The notes: generated by a model from the sequence alone, not told the origin. A stretch of DNA of 62,236 bases from JBNARI01 sp049718765 (GCA_049718765.1 JBNARI010000008.1:1-62236); one strand, 5' to 3'. Counted from the first letter of the stretch, positions 14,095 through 23,465 are shown. Numbers and translations are program-made.

Positions 14095-16203
14095 TCACTT
14101 CATCAGAGCGTTTTGGAGAAGGAACGAAGCAAAAACAACTGATACCATTGACAAGAGCTTGATCAGGATGTTCAGGGATGGCCCAGACGTGTCTTTGAAG
14201 GGGTCACCCACAGTGTCCCCAACAACTGCAGCCTTGTGGGGTTCCGACCTCTTGCCACCGAAGTTACCCTCTTCTATGTATTTCTTTGCGTTGTCCCATG
14301 CCCCGCCAGCATTGGCCATCATGACAGCTAGCACGAAGCCAGTTACGGTGGCTCCAGTGAGCAGCCCAGCCACAGCTTCAACGTTCATCACGTACCCAAC
14401 CAGTACAGGCACAACCACAGCCAGCAACGCAGGCACGGTCATTTCCTTCTGCGCAGCTCGAGTACAGATGTCCACGCACCTGGCGTAGTCAGGCTTGGCA
14501 GTACCCTCCATGAGGCCCTTGATTTCCTTGAACTGCCGCCGCACTTCATCCACTATGCTTTGCGCAGCGCGGCCCACAGCGCTCATGGTGAGGGCACAGA
14601 AGACAAAGGGCAACATACCGCCTACGAATAGCCCCACAAGCAGCTTGGGATTCAACACGCTGAAATCCAAAGCTAGCTTAATCCCCGCCTTGGCCGCTAT
14701 GGAATTCAGCTGGTCCCTGTAAGCGGCGATAAGGGAAAGAGCAGTCAGCGCTGCAGAACCAATGGCGAAGCCCTTCCCAGTAGCCGCCGTAGTGTTGCCA
14801 AGGGCGTCCAGGGCATCGGTCCTGCGCCTTACCTCAGGGCCGAGGTGACTCATTTCGGCAATGCCACCAGCGTTGTCCGCAACTGGACCATAGGCATCAG
14901 TGGCAAGGGTGATGCCAAGGGTGCTAAGCATACCCACCGCAGACACGCCAACCCCATACAACCCAAGGTTGTAGTTGCCAGCACCACCCGAAAGGAAGAA
15001 GCTTAACAACACGACCACACCGACTATGACAACGGGAATTGCAGTCGAAATCATTCCCACCGCCAAACCACCAATTATCACGGTGGCAGGCCCAGTCAGG
15101 GCTGTCTTGGCCAGCGCTTTCGTCGGCGCGTAACTTGAGGAAGTGTAGTACTCGGTGGTCACGCCTATGAGGTTACCCGCCCCTAGCCCAGCAAGGATAG
15201 ACCAATAGACTCCAAGGTGTTGAGCACCAAGTAATGACCGTACCAGGAAAAACGAAGCAACTGCAATGATCACGCTGGCAGTGTATACTCCCCGTCTGAG
15301 CGCACCAAGCAGGACTGCTTGTTCAGCCTGCTCTCCTGACCTCACAAAGAAAGTGCCAATCATTGCAGCAAGGATGCCCACCGCCGCAATCGACATCGGG
15401 GTTACGACTCCAGCAATGCCAAGCCCTGCGGACACAGAGAGCGCTGCAGCCGCAACGATAGAGCCCACATACGACTCGAACAAGTCAGCCCCCATGCCTG
15501 CAACGTCCCCAACGTTGTCCCCCACGTTGTCAGCAATCACTGCAGCGTTCCTCGGGTCATCCTCTGGGATTCCTGCCTCCACCTTGCCCACAAGGTCCGC
15601 GCCAACGTCAGCCGCCTTGGTGAAAATACCTCCACCAACCCTTGCAAACAGCGCCATGGAACTGGCGCCCATGCCAAAGGTGAGCATGGCACTGGTAATG
15701 TTTGCTAGTCTCGCCGCCGGCTCCAACCCCCTATAGTACCAATCAAGTATGTAATACCAAACGCTAAGGTGCAGCAGACCAAGGCTAACAACAACCAAAC
15801 CCATGACAGCACCGCTAGAAAACGCTACACGCAAGCCTTGGTTCAAGCTCGATTTGGCAGCAGTGGCAGTCCGGGACGACGCCCTAGTGGCCATGCTCAT
15901 TCCAATGTAACCCGCGAGCCCAGAGAAGAAACCGCCAGTGAGGAATGCGATCGGCACAAAGAATACCAAATAACCTGCAAGAGATAATGCCAGGAGCACT
16001 ATGAACATCACTGCAAAGAATACTGCCACTCCACTGTATTGCCTGCGAAGGTAAGCCCTAGCACCTTCCCGGATTGCTTCTGCAATGTGCTTCATTTCCT
16101 CGGTACCCTCGTCATACTTCATCACAGACATGGCAAGGTACCAAGCAAACGCCAAGCCCGCAATGGAAGCAATCGGAGCTAACACCACGAAGTTCTGCGC
16201 CAC
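14095..16203 (-). CDS. hppA: Membrane-bound ion-pumping pyrophosphatase
   Basis: 702 residues from GTG at 16203, preceded by GAGGAGGG at 7 nt. About 16 membrane helices. It couples pyrophosphate hydrolysis to proton or sodium export. Catalytic motifs: DVGADLVGKVEAGIPEDDPRNAAVIADNVGDNVGD and GDTVGDPFKDTSGPSLNILIK. The segment GNTTAATGKGFAIGSAAL has Ala where potassium-independent enzymes have Lys, placing it in the K+-dependent class, which includes both Na+ and H+ pumps. Linked to secG and an HD hydrolase. Such pumps suit an energy-limited anaerobe. Confidence 0.97.
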   Translation of the reverse strand: MAQNFVVLAPIASIAGLAFAWYLAMSVMKYDEGTEEMKHIAEAIREGARAYLRRQYSGVAVFFAVMFIVLLALSLAGYLVFFVPIAFLTGGFFSGLAGYIGMSMATRASSRTATAAKSSLNQGLRVAFSSGAVMGLVVVSLGLLHLSVWYYILDWYYRGLEPAARLANITSAMLTFGMGASSMALFARVGGGIFTKAADVGADLVGKVEAGIPEDDPRNAAVIADNVGDNVGDVAGMGADLFESYVGSIVAAAALSVSAGLGIAGVVTPMSIAAVGILAAMIGTFFVRSGEQAEQAVLLGALRRGVYTASVIIAVASFFLVRSLLGAQHLGVYWSILAGLGAGNLIGVTTEYYTSSSYAPTKALAKTALTGPATVIIGGLAVGMISTAIPVVIVGVVVLLSFFLSGGAGNYNLGLYGVGVSAVGMLSTLGITLATDAYGPVADNAGGIAEMSHLGPEVRRRTDALDALGNTTAATGKGFAIGSAALTALSLIAAYRDQLNSIAAKAGIKLALDFSVLNPKLLVGLFVGGMLPFVFCALTMSAVGRAAQSIVDEVRRQFKEIKGLMEGTAKPDYARCVDICTRAAQKEMTVPALLAVVVPVLVGYVMNVEAVAGLLTGATVTGFVLAVMMANAGGAWDNAKKYIEEGNFGGKRSEPHKAAVVGDTVGDPFKDTSGPSLNILIKLLSMVSVVFASFLLQNALMK

Positions 16204-16216
16204 GATTTCACCCTCC

Positions 16217-16444
16217 TCAACGAGCCAGGAATGCAACAACAACAGACGTTATTACGAATGCAGCTGCAAGTCCAGTCGTCAGCCGCACAAGCAGCACTTC
16301 CGTAGCCCTTTTCTTACTGGCAAATGGGGTGGATCCGCCGCCTATTACGCCCAGGCCACTACCCCTTTCGGGTTGAACCAACACCGCCACTACCAGCGCA
16401 GCGCACACTAGGAAATGTACCGCCGTTAGCACCGTACGAAGCAA
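16217..16444 (-). CDS. secG: Preprotein translocase subunit SecG
   Basis: 75 residues from TTG at 16444 (GGGAGG upstream at 9 nt). Two membrane helices (TAVHFLVCAALVVAVLVQ and GLAAAFVITSVVVAFLA) flank the family loop GSGLGVIGGGSTPFASKKRATEVL. It assists SecYE-SecA export. It has its own promoter and lies 13 bp upstream of hppA. Confidence 0.92.
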   Translation of the reverse strand: MLRTVLTAVHFLVCAALVVAVLVQPERGSGLGVIGGGSTPFASKKRATEVLLVRLTTGLAAAFVITSVVVAFLAR

Positions 16445-16480
16445 GTACACGCACCTCCCTCGGCCCTGGCAACACAAAGA

Positions 16481-16509
16481 ATTCTAGCATACCGCTACAC
16501 CCAACTCAA
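16481..16509 (-). promoter_or_regulatory. Sigma-A promoter of secG-hppA
   Basis: On the minus strand TTGAGT (16504-16509), 17-bp spacer, TAGAAT (16481-16486), about 37 bp before the secG start. Confidence 0.65.
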
Positions 16510-16556
16510 CTTACTCAGCTCCTCCCGGAAACGTCAACCCGCGTGCCAACAAATTG

Positions 16557-17297
16557 CTAACGAGACATCAGCCCCAGCCCCCGCTGCCCGCCGTGACCGG
16601 GGAGGCTGACCTTTTCTATTATTAGATGCAAGGCATCATGGTCAGGACCTGTCCCTTTGTGCATATAGTTAAACGAATCCATGGCTTCCCTGCATTTTCC
16701 CTTGAAGCCTGTTAAGAGGTTCTCCACAGCCTGCAACATTTGCAGTGCCGTACCTGGCTGAGTCTCGCATCCGACCATCACCGCATGCCTCAGGCACAGC
16801 TGCCCACCTACCTGCGACGGACCAAGGGTACCCTCCTCCATCAAGTGGGCAGTTGCCCAAACGTATCGTTCCTCTGCCTCTGATTCGTGCTGGCATACTC
16901 TACAAGGTTTGAGACGAAATGCCCATGAGAAGACCCTTCTTGCATAATGTTTCCTTCGGAGTACCCCAAATGGGCTTCTAACCGACATCATAGAATTGTT
17001 AACGTGCTCCATTGCACGTTCCACCATTGCACCTGCAAGGATAGATATGGCGAGCCAGTCCCCCTCAGCAAAGAACAGCTGCCAGTGCGGCCCGCACAAT
17101 CCAACCGATTCCAGGAAAGGCTCGATAAACGCTGGAGAATTCGCGTACTCGTGCACCACCCAGCGGACGTATGCTATAGAAGCACGTTGTTTCAGCTCAC
17201 ATACTGGACAGCGCCCCGGTTTAGAAAAGGCCTCCAGTACTTCCAGCTCAAGGAGCCCGCAGTGCTTGGGCTCATGGTCTATCTGACTTCCCATCAT
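16557..17297 (-). CDS. DUF6062-like protein with four Cys/His motifs
   Basis: About 246 residues from ATG at 17297 (GGAGGG 7 nt upstream); the start lies inside the 3' end of the MFS gene. It has two similar halves, each with a CxxC followed later by a Cys-x-x-His: RCPVCELKQ and LCGPHWQLF, then KPCRVCQHESE and LCLRHAVMV. This double pattern suggests two zinc or metal sites and an internal duplication. DUF6062 members are found in Clostridia with no known function. Overlap with the transporter gene indicates coupled expression. Confidence 0.8.
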   Translation of the reverse strand: MMGSQIDHEPKHCGLLELEVLEAFSKPGRCPVCELKQRASIAYVRWVVHEYANSPAFIEPFLESVGLCGPHWQLFFAEGDWLAISILAGAMVERAMEHVNNSMMSVRSPFGVLRRKHYARRVFSWAFRLKPCRVCQHESEAEERYVWATAHLMEEGTLGPSQVGGQLCLRHAVMVGCETQPGTALQMLQAVENLLTGFKGKCREAMDSFNYMHKGTGPDHDALHLIIEKVSLPGHGGQRGLGLMSR

Positions 17298-18453
17298 GAT
17301 GGGTCCCTCCAACTCTGGTCAGGAGCGCCACGCTTGCCAGCTGGGCAGCTACTGAAAAGGCCACCATGCTTGCCACCGACACATCGTATAGGACACCCAT
17401 GAAGGCACTTCCCATAAACCAAGCCAACCCGTAAGCCGCATTGAACATGCCGTAAGCCGATCCCCTCCTTTCTGGACTTACCAGTCCTGCAATCGCTGCC
17501 CTGAGAATTGATTCTTGTGCCCCCATACCGATGCCCCAAAGCACTATGCCAATGATTGCATAGTGACCCGATGCCAAAAACGCGAAAGGAGCAAACCAGG
17601 CTGACATTCCTACCGCAGCTACTAGCGCCCTTACCTTAATTCTGTCGTACATCCTGCCGAATGCCAGGGCAGCTACGGCATCAACTCCCATGGCAAGTGC
17701 ATAGGCAAGAGGAATTGCCGCGTCTGGAATGACGATTCCCTGTTTTAGGTGGAAAGCAATAAGGGGAAAATCCGCGTAACCAGCTGCCACCAGGGAAACA
17801 GCCAGAAGGTACACCCAGAACTCCCTGGGAAACTCCTTGCTCACAACAGCAGCCGCCTTCGTCTCCAGTTCCCTGGGATTGGGGTAGATAACTCGGGCAG
17901 TAGCCAGCACAGCTAATGCCATTAACGCAGGGACGAGCAGAATAAGAAACGCAAGGTTGTACTTTCCCCAATGGGTTAACGACGCCGCTGCTAACAAAGG
18001 CCCCAAAATAGCCCCAATCTGGTCCATTGCTTCGTGAAGGGCAAAGCCCCACCCATGTCCTAGCTGAGATGTGGCATAGGAAAGCATCGTGTCCCGCGCA
18101 GGGGTGCGCATGGCCTTCCCTACCCTCTCAAGGACCATGAGCACAGCGGCTACTTGCCAGTTTCCGGCTAGTGCTAGTGCAGGCACAGCGAGCAGATTTA
18201 GGCAGTAGCCAATTCCAGTGATTAGCCAATATCGGCGGGTCCTGTCGCTCAGATAGCCGGATACCAACCGCAGCGCATAACCCACAAACTCTCCAAGCCC
18301 CGCCACAAGCCCTACTACGGCACCAGTCGCTCCCAAGGTCCCGAGGAATGGTCCGGCAATACCACGCGCCCCCTCATAAGTCATATCCGCAAGTAGACTT
18401 ACGAGCCCAAGCAGCACCACAAACTTAAGTGCGTTCCCAGCAACACGTTTCAC
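17272..18453 (-). CDS. MFS transporter
   Basis: 393 residues from GTG at 18453 (GGAAGGTG 8 nt upstream); about 12 membrane helices. The first half keeps the MFS motif region GYLSDRTRRYW after helix 2, followed by ERVGKAMRTPARDTMLSYA, which is typical of a subgroup of bacterial MFS permeases often annotated as drug or sugar efflux. The substrate cannot be told. The gene overlaps the following DUF6062-like gene by 26 nt. Confidence 0.9.
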   Translation of the reverse strand: MKRVAGNALKFVVLLGLVSLLADMTYEGARGIAGPFLGTLGATGAVVGLVAGLGEFVGYALRLVSGYLSDRTRRYWLITGIGYCLNLLAVPALALAGNWQVAAVLMVLERVGKAMRTPARDTMLSYATSQLGHGWGFALHEAMDQIGAILGPLLAAASLTHWGKYNLAFLILLVPALMALAVLATARVIYPNPRELETKAAAVVSKEFPREFWVYLLAVSLVAAGYADFPLIAFHLKQGIVIPDAAIPLAYALAMGVDAVAALAFGRMYDRIKVRALVAAVGMSAWFAPFAFLASGHYAIIGIVLWGIGMGAQESILRAAIAGLVSPERRGSAYGMFNAAYGLAWFMGSAFMGVLYDVSVASMVAFSVAAQLASVALLTRVGGTHHDGKSDRP

Positions 18454-18996
18454 TCCTGATTCACCTTCCCAACTCACCGTATTATTCAAACCGACATGCC
18501 AGCCGGAAAACCAATAGGCTCCCACGAGTCTGTACCCCGTAGGAGCCATCACGCCATTGGCGATAAAGTGGGCCCCATCACCAGCTATTATTTTTTATTC
18601 TACTTCAATAACATATGGCCATACAATTGATTCTACCGCTCCGTGACAGCAGCTAGGTCTTACCTCAGTCTGGACCACCTTGAAAGCTTGAAGTCCCAGT
18701 GCCACCGCCATAAATCTCAACTCCACCATGTTGCATGCGCCGGCTGGAATCGAGCCCTTCCCTCACTCACATGGATCGCCAGCTCGTCGCTTACCTGGGC
18801 ATAAGTCGTCCCCAATCTTGACTTCTTCCATTCCCCACTCCATGATACAATCTCTCGAAACCTTCCGGCACACTGAAGAGAAAACGTGACCCTCATCATG
18901 ACGGTGCGCCCAATTCCCTTGCTCATTTACAGGAGTCAGGCTTGACCATTCCCCTTGTCGGCCCACAACGAGTCCGCCTTGCCCGCGGTAGTTTCC
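18454..18996. other. 543-bp spacer without a recognisable gene
   Basis: Lies between tpiA and the MFS gene, both on the minus strand. It holds the MFS promoter candidate (18597-18626) and short frames of 67-69 codons (for example 18717-18926 and 18763-18966, minus) that lack family resemblance. One could be a decayed or novel small gene, but I see nothing to support it. Confidence 0.5.
18597..18626 (-). promoter_or_regulatory. Possible promoter of the MFS-DUF6062 operon
   Basis: On the minus strand TTGTAT (18621-18626), 18-bp spacer, TAGAAT (18597-18602) within an AT-rich patch; about 140 nt of leader would precede the MFS start. Confidence 0.45.
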
Positions 18997-19791
18997 CTAT
19001 CCCAGGCCCCCCGCTTGGAGAGTGGGGAATCTTCTCCGTTCTGCCCACCCTGAGATTACACCCGCAAAATCATGGGGGTTCAGGCTGGCCCCGCCAACCA
19101 GCATGCCGTCCAATTCGGGTCTTGCGCCAAAATCCCCTGCGGTTGCAGGTTTCACGCTTCCACCGTATAGCACTCTTAGCCGTGCTGCTGCTCGGTCCCC
19201 CCACAGATCCGAGGCCGTACCCCTGATCAGCGAAGCAGCCCAAGCTGCATCTTCTGGCGCGGCAGCTCTGCCAGTACCTATTGCCCAAATCGGCTCATAT
19301 GCTATGACCAGCTTGTCAACCTCGTGAGCACTGAAGCCCGAAAGAGCCGCATTCACCTGATGCCGTAGCTTGGCTTCTCCCAGCCCGGACTGCTTTTCCT
19401 CCCAGCTCTCGCCCACGCAGATTATGGGAGTCAGGCCATTGTCCACCGCCGCCCTGGCCTTTTTGGCCACCATTTGATCGGTCTCCAACAAGATGTTCCT
19501 GCGCTCCGAATGGCCCACGATCACCCAATTGCAGCCAATCTCCTTAATCATTAAGGGAGACACTTCCCCAGTGAAGCTCCCCGTAGCCTCCCAAAAGACA
19601 TCCTGAGCACCCAGTTCAACACCAGTACCCTGGAGCCCCATACCTACCAACCACAGCAACGTGAACGGAGGGAAGATGACTACCCTTTGACTTGAAGGCT
19701 TCCATGCTTTCTTGAGCCGCTCCAGGTACTGCCAAGCGCTGCACACATCCATGTTCATTTTCCAGTTTGCAGCTATTACTTCGCCCCTCAC
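18997..19791 (-). CDS. tpiA: Triose-phosphate isomerase
   Basis: 264 residues from GTG at 19791, overlapping the TGA of pgk. It interconverts dihydroxyacetone phosphate and glyceraldehyde 3-phosphate. Active-site residues: AANWKMN (Lys), GHSERR (His) and AYEPIWAIGTG (Glu base); the phosphate loop LYGGSVKP and LVGGASL are intact. Last gene of gap-pgk-tpiA; phosphoglycerate mutase and enolase, often next, are not here. Confidence 0.97.
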   Translation of the reverse strand: MRGEVIAANWKMNMDVCSAWQYLERLKKAWKPSSQRVVIFPPFTLLWLVGMGLQGTGVELGAQDVFWEATGSFTGEVSPLMIKEIGCNWVIVGHSERRNILLETDQMVAKKARAAVDNGLTPIICVGESWEEKQSGLGEAKLRHQVNAALSGFSAHEVDKLVIAYEPIWAIGTGRAAAPEDAAWAASLIRGTASDLWGDRAAARLRVLYGGSVKPATAGDFGARPELDGMLVGGASLNPHDFAGVISGWAERRRFPTLQAGGLG

Positions 19792-20999
19792 CCTTCACAC
19801 ACCACCTTTACCGCGTCCCTCCCCCTGCGAAGGCATGCCACCCCTGGGAGCTCCCTGCCCTCCAGGAACTCAAGGGATGCTCCACCCCCAGTGGAGATGT
19901 GAGTTATCAGCTCGGCAACCCCCGCCCGTTTCAAAGCAGCTACCGAGTCCCCGCCACCAGCCACGGTGATACCCTTGCACTGGGCCAGAGCCCGTGCTAT
20001 CGCGTATGTACCCTGCGCAAACGCATCGTTTTCCGCAACTCCCATGGGCCCGTTCCAAAACACCGTAGCAGCATTTTTGATTTCCACTGCGTACCTTCGG
20101 GCAGTCTCTTCTCCAATGTCCACCACCATCATGCTGTCACTCAAACCATCTATTGGCACGTTGATGCCCTCCGGTGAATCCACGCTGGCCGCAGCCACCA
20201 GGTCCACGGGAAGTACCAGGCGTCCCGGTGGAGCTTCATCCATTATTTGCCGTGCTTCCACTATGCTAGCGGTCTCCACCAGCGACTTGCCTAAGCGGTA
20301 TCCAGCACCAGCAAGGAACGTGTTGGCTATGCCCCCACCCACAAGCACCTTGTCGGAGAGCATCAAAAGCCTTCGGATCAGCCCAATCTTGTCTGAAGTC
20401 TTTGCCCCTCCCACCACTGCCACGAACGGCCTTGCCGGATTGCTCAATAGCCTGGATAGCACTTGCACTTCCTTGGCAAGTAGAAAACCGGCCACCGCGG
20501 GCAGATAATCGGCAATGCCTGCCGTAGACGCATGAGCTCTGTGAGCGGTGCCAAAGGCATCGTTTACAAACAAATCTCCAAGGCAAGCCAGCTGTCGGGC
20601 GAACGCTGGGTCGTTCTTTTCCTCCTCTGGGTGAAACCGCAGATTCTCCAGGAGAACTATGTCCCCAGGCTTCATGGCGGCCACAACCTCTTCTACAATA
20701 GGGCCAACGCAATCTGGCAAGAGCAATACCTGCCTTTCAATGATTTCGCTCAAACGCTTTGCAACTGGCCTCAAGCTAAGGGCTGGGTCTGGCTTGCCCT
20801 TGGGCCTGCCCAGGTGGGACATGAGAATCACCCGCGCGCCCTTGAACAAAAGATACTGGATAGTTGGCAGGCTCTCTCTTATTTTGGTGTCGTCTGCCAC
20901 TTCTCCGCTGGCTGAAATCGGTGCATTGAAATCAACCCGCACGAGCACTCGTCTACCCGCTACTTCCACACAGTCAACCGTCCTGATCTGGTCGCTCAT
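19788..20999 (-). CDS. pgk: Phosphoglycerate kinase
   Basis: 403 residues from ATG at 20999; GAGGG precedes it by 6 nt and the ATG overlaps the TGA of gap. It transfers phosphate from 1,3-bisphosphoglycerate to ADP. Signatures: VLVRVDFNAP, LMSHLGRPKG, VVGGAKTSDKIG, FWNGPMGV and the nucleotide loop GGGDSVAA followed by HISTGGGASLEFLEG. Confidence 0.98.
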   Translation of the reverse strand: MSDQIRTVDCVEVAGRRVLVRVDFNAPISASGEVADDTKIRESLPTIQYLLFKGARVILMSHLGRPKGKPDPALSLRPVAKRLSEIIERQVLLLPDCVGPIVEEVVAAMKPGDIVLLENLRFHPEEEKNDPAFARQLACLGDLFVNDAFGTAHRAHASTAGIADYLPAVAGFLLAKEVQVLSRLLSNPARPFVAVVGGAKTSDKIGLIRRLLMLSDKVLVGGGIANTFLAGAGYRLGKSLVETASIVEARQIMDEAPPGRLVLPVDLVAAASVDSPEGINVPIDGLSDSMMVVDIGEETARRYAVEIKNAATVFWNGPMGVAENDAFAQGTYAIARALAQCKGITVAGGGDSVAALKRAGVAELITHISTGGGASLEFLEGRELPGVACLRRGRDAVKVVCEG

Positions 21000-22012
21000 A
21001 ACCATCCCTCTTTTTGTGCTACGAATCTGACCAAATCCACGAGCCTGTTGCAGTAACCCCACTCGTTGTCGTACCAAGCCAGCACCTTCACCATGCGGCC
21101 CGCCACCACCATGGTGGAAAGGGCATCCACTATAGCCGAATGGGAGTCCCCCTTGAAGTCAATTGAAACCAAAGGCTCGTTGCTGACGCGAAGTATGCCA
21201 TCAAGGTAGCTCGTTGCTGCCTGCTTAAACCCTTCGTTTACTTCCTCCGCGGTAACGTCCCTGCCCACTTCGCAAACGAGGTCTACGATGGACACACAGG
21301 GCACAGGCACGCGCAGTGCGTGACCGTTAATCTTGCCGTCGAGCTCTGGAAGCACTTTACCAACTGCCTTTGCAGCGCCCGTAGTAGTGGGTATTATGGA
21401 CAGGCCGGCAGCGCGGGCACGTCTTAAGTCCTTATGGGGGAAATCCAAGACTTGCTGGTCGTTTGTATAGGCATGGCAAGTACTCATGGAAGCCCTTACA
21501 ATGCCAAAGCAGTCGTGAATGACTTTTGCCACGGGTGCCAGACAGTTGGTGGTGCACGAGGCGTTGGATATCACGTGGTGTTTGGCAGGGTCGTACTTGT
21601 CGTGATTAACACCAAGCACTATGGTTACGTCTTCGCCCTTGGCTGGTGCCGAAATGATGACTTTCTTCACCCCCTGCGCCTTGAAGTGCTCCGCCGCCTT
21701 GGCAGCATCTGTGAAACGCCCTGTGGACTCTACTACCACCTGTACACCGCCCTCATCCCAGGGTATCATGCCTGGCTCCCGTTGGGAAAACACCCTGACT
21801 GGTAGCCCATCTACAACAATTCCGCTTTGATTTACTTCTACCCTGGCTGCCAGGGGACCGTACGTTGAATCGTACTTGAGAAGGTGAGCAAGGGTGGAAG
21901 GTTCGGCCAAATCGTTTACTGCTACAACCTCAACATCTGGGGACTCAAGGGCTATGCGGAAGAAGCGCCTGCCTATGGCTCCAAATCCGTTTATTCCGAC
22001 TCTTACCTTCAT
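20996..22012 (-). CDS. gap: Glyceraldehyde-3-phosphate dehydrogenase
   Basis: 338 residues from ATG at 22012 (GGAG 8 nt upstream). NAD-dependent oxidation of glyceraldehyde 3-phosphate. GINGFGAIGRRFFRIA is the Rossmann loop, VNDLAEPSTLAHLLKYDS the adenosine-binding Asp region consistent with NAD, and SNASCTTNCLAP holds the catalytic Cys. First gene of gap-pgk-tpiA. No SorC/CggR regulator gene precedes it; the upstream gene is rpoN, and a terminator-like hairpin lies 20 bp ahead of its start. Confidence 0.98.
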   Translation of the reverse strand: MKVRVGINGFGAIGRRFFRIALESPDVEVVAVNDLAEPSTLAHLLKYDSTYGPLAARVEVNQSGIVVDGLPVRVFSQREPGMIPWDEGGVQVVVESTGRFTDAAKAAEHFKAQGVKKVIISAPAKGEDVTIVLGVNHDKYDPAKHHVISNASCTTNCLAPVAKVIHDCFGIVRASMSTCHAYTNDQQVLDFPHKDLRRARAAGLSIIPTTTGAAKAVGKVLPELDGKINGHALRVPVPCVSIVDLVCEVGRDVTAEEVNEGFKQAATSYLDGILRVSNEPLVSIDFKGDSHSAIVDALSTMVVAGRMVKVLAWYDNEWGYCNRLVDLVRFVAQKEGWL

Positions 22013-22031
22013 TCCCACATCTCCTTCCGTC

Positions 22032-22065
22032 AAAAACTAACCCCACAGGGCTAAGCCCTTGGGGT
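22032..22065 (-). terminator. Rho-independent terminator/attenuator between rpoN and gap
   Basis: On the minus strand ACCCC, AGGGCT, loop, AGCCCT and GGGGT form a two-part stem (22040-22065) followed by TTAGTTTTTG (T-run 22032-22036). It would end rpoN transcripts. Because only 19 bp separate the T-run from the gap start codon, gap must be transcribed through it or from within it. Confidence 0.8.
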
Positions 22066-22085
22066 CAACTGTGTAGTGAGCCGGG

Positions 22086-23465
22086 TCAGTATCTCTTGCG
22101 TTTGGAAGAACTTTGTATGCCCAATTCCTCCCTATACTTTGTAACCGTTCTGCGGGATATTTGCAAACCTCTTCTCACCAGTATTTCTTGGAGTTGCTTG
22201 TCCGTATACGGGTTACTCGAATCCTCGTTCCTGATTATGTCCAGAATCATCTTCTTGACTGCTTTCGCGGACAGGGAATTGCCCCACCCACCCTCAACCC
22301 CGCTCCCAAAGAAAAACTTCATGTCAAACGTTCCCCTGGGCGTCTGCATGTACTTGTTTGCTACCGCCCTGCTCACGGTTGATTCGTGCACGTTTACCTG
22401 GTCCGCAACCTGCTTGAGGGTCATGGGCCTAAGGTGCTTAACTCCGTAGTCCAAGAAGTCCCTTTGGAGCCGCACTATGCACTCCGCAACTTTATAAAGG
22501 GTTATCCTCCTCTGCTCTATGCTTTTCACTAGCCAGAGAGCAGATTCAAGCCGACTCTTCAAGAAAGACCTGGTTTGATCGTCGATTTCACTGCGCAACA
22601 TGTTTCGGTAAAACCTGCTTATGCCCAGTCGGGGCAAGGAACCGTCGTTGACAATGACCACGTAATCGTCGTCCACTTTCTCCACGGTAATGTCAGGTAT
22701 GACGTAGACCACGTCGCCGCTGCCAGCAAACCTCCTCCCGGGCTTCGGATCCAGGGTCTTGATGAAGTCAACTGCTTTCTGCACTTCCTGTACCGGCACC
22801 CCGAGCTTGACTGCCAGCCTTGCCTGCTTCCCCTCGGCCAAGTCTTTCAGGTAGCAGTTCACTATTTCCCTCACCAAAGGGTCGTTTACCCCCAGGTAAT
22901 CCAGCTGAATGGTGAGGCACTCCCTCAAGTCCCTAGCGCCTACTCCCACTGGCTCCAGGCTCTGAATTAACTCGAGCACTTCCTGCACCTGACGCTTGGG
23001 AACCCCAAGGGAAGCGGCTGCCTCCTCCACAGTGCACCTGAGGTAGCCGTTGTCGTCAATGTTCCCGATGAGGAACTCCCCAATTAAGTACTCCACCTCT
23101 GACGTGCACACAAGCCGAAGCTGACCAAGGAGGAATTCGCTCAGAGTGGCAACCTTGGTGGTGAAGGACTCCAACTGGGGGGTTTCGTAGCGTTCCGTTG
23201 AAGTGAGCGGGACTTTGTTGAAATGCGACTCCCAGTCGAACTTCTCCCAATCAAACTGTTCCCCTTCCTGAACGTCTCGCTGCGATTCGAGCTCCAGCTC
23301 CTGGGATTCCCTTATCTCGAGCAAGGGGTTTTCCAGAACCTGTTGCCTGATGTATTGGGACAGTTCCATGGAGTTCAGCTGGAGCACGGTGATGGACTGC
23401 CTCAGCTCCGGTGTCATCACAAGCTTTTGTGCTTGTTGCAGGTTCAAACCGAAAGAAACCTTCAT
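22086..23465 (-). CDS. rpoN: RNA polymerase sigma-54 factor
   Basis: 459 residues. Region I is Gln-rich (LNLQQAQKLVMTPELRQSITVLQLNSMELSQYI), an acidic linker follows (ELESQRDVQEGEQFDWEKFDWE), then the core-binding domain, the HTH (MTLKQVADQVNVHESTVSRAVANKYMQTPRG) and the RpoN box SRRTVTKYREELGI near the end. It directs polymerase to -24/-12 promoters and needs an AAA+ activator, none of which is in this window. Its ATG overlaps the TGA of the P-loop/Asp23 gene. Confidence 0.97.
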   Translation of the reverse strand: MKVSFGLNLQQAQKLVMTPELRQSITVLQLNSMELSQYIRQQVLENPLLEIRESQELELESQRDVQEGEQFDWEKFDWESHFNKVPLTSTERYETPQLESFTTKVATLSEFLLGQLRLVCTSEVEYLIGEFLIGNIDDNGYLRCTVEEAAASLGVPKRQVQEVLELIQSLEPVGVGARDLRECLTIQLDYLGVNDPLVREIVNCYLKDLAEGKQARLAVKLGVPVQEVQKAVDFIKTLDPKPGRRFAGSGDVVYVIPDITVEKVDDDYVVIVNDGSLPRLGISRFYRNMLRSEIDDQTRSFLKSRLESALWLVKSIEQRRITLYKVAECIVRLQRDFLDYGVKHLRPMTLKQVADQVNVHESTVSRAVANKYMQTPRGTFDMKFFFGSGVEGGWGNSLSAKAVKKMILDIIRNEDSSNPYTDKQLQEILVRRGLQISRRTVTKYREELGIQSSSKRKRY

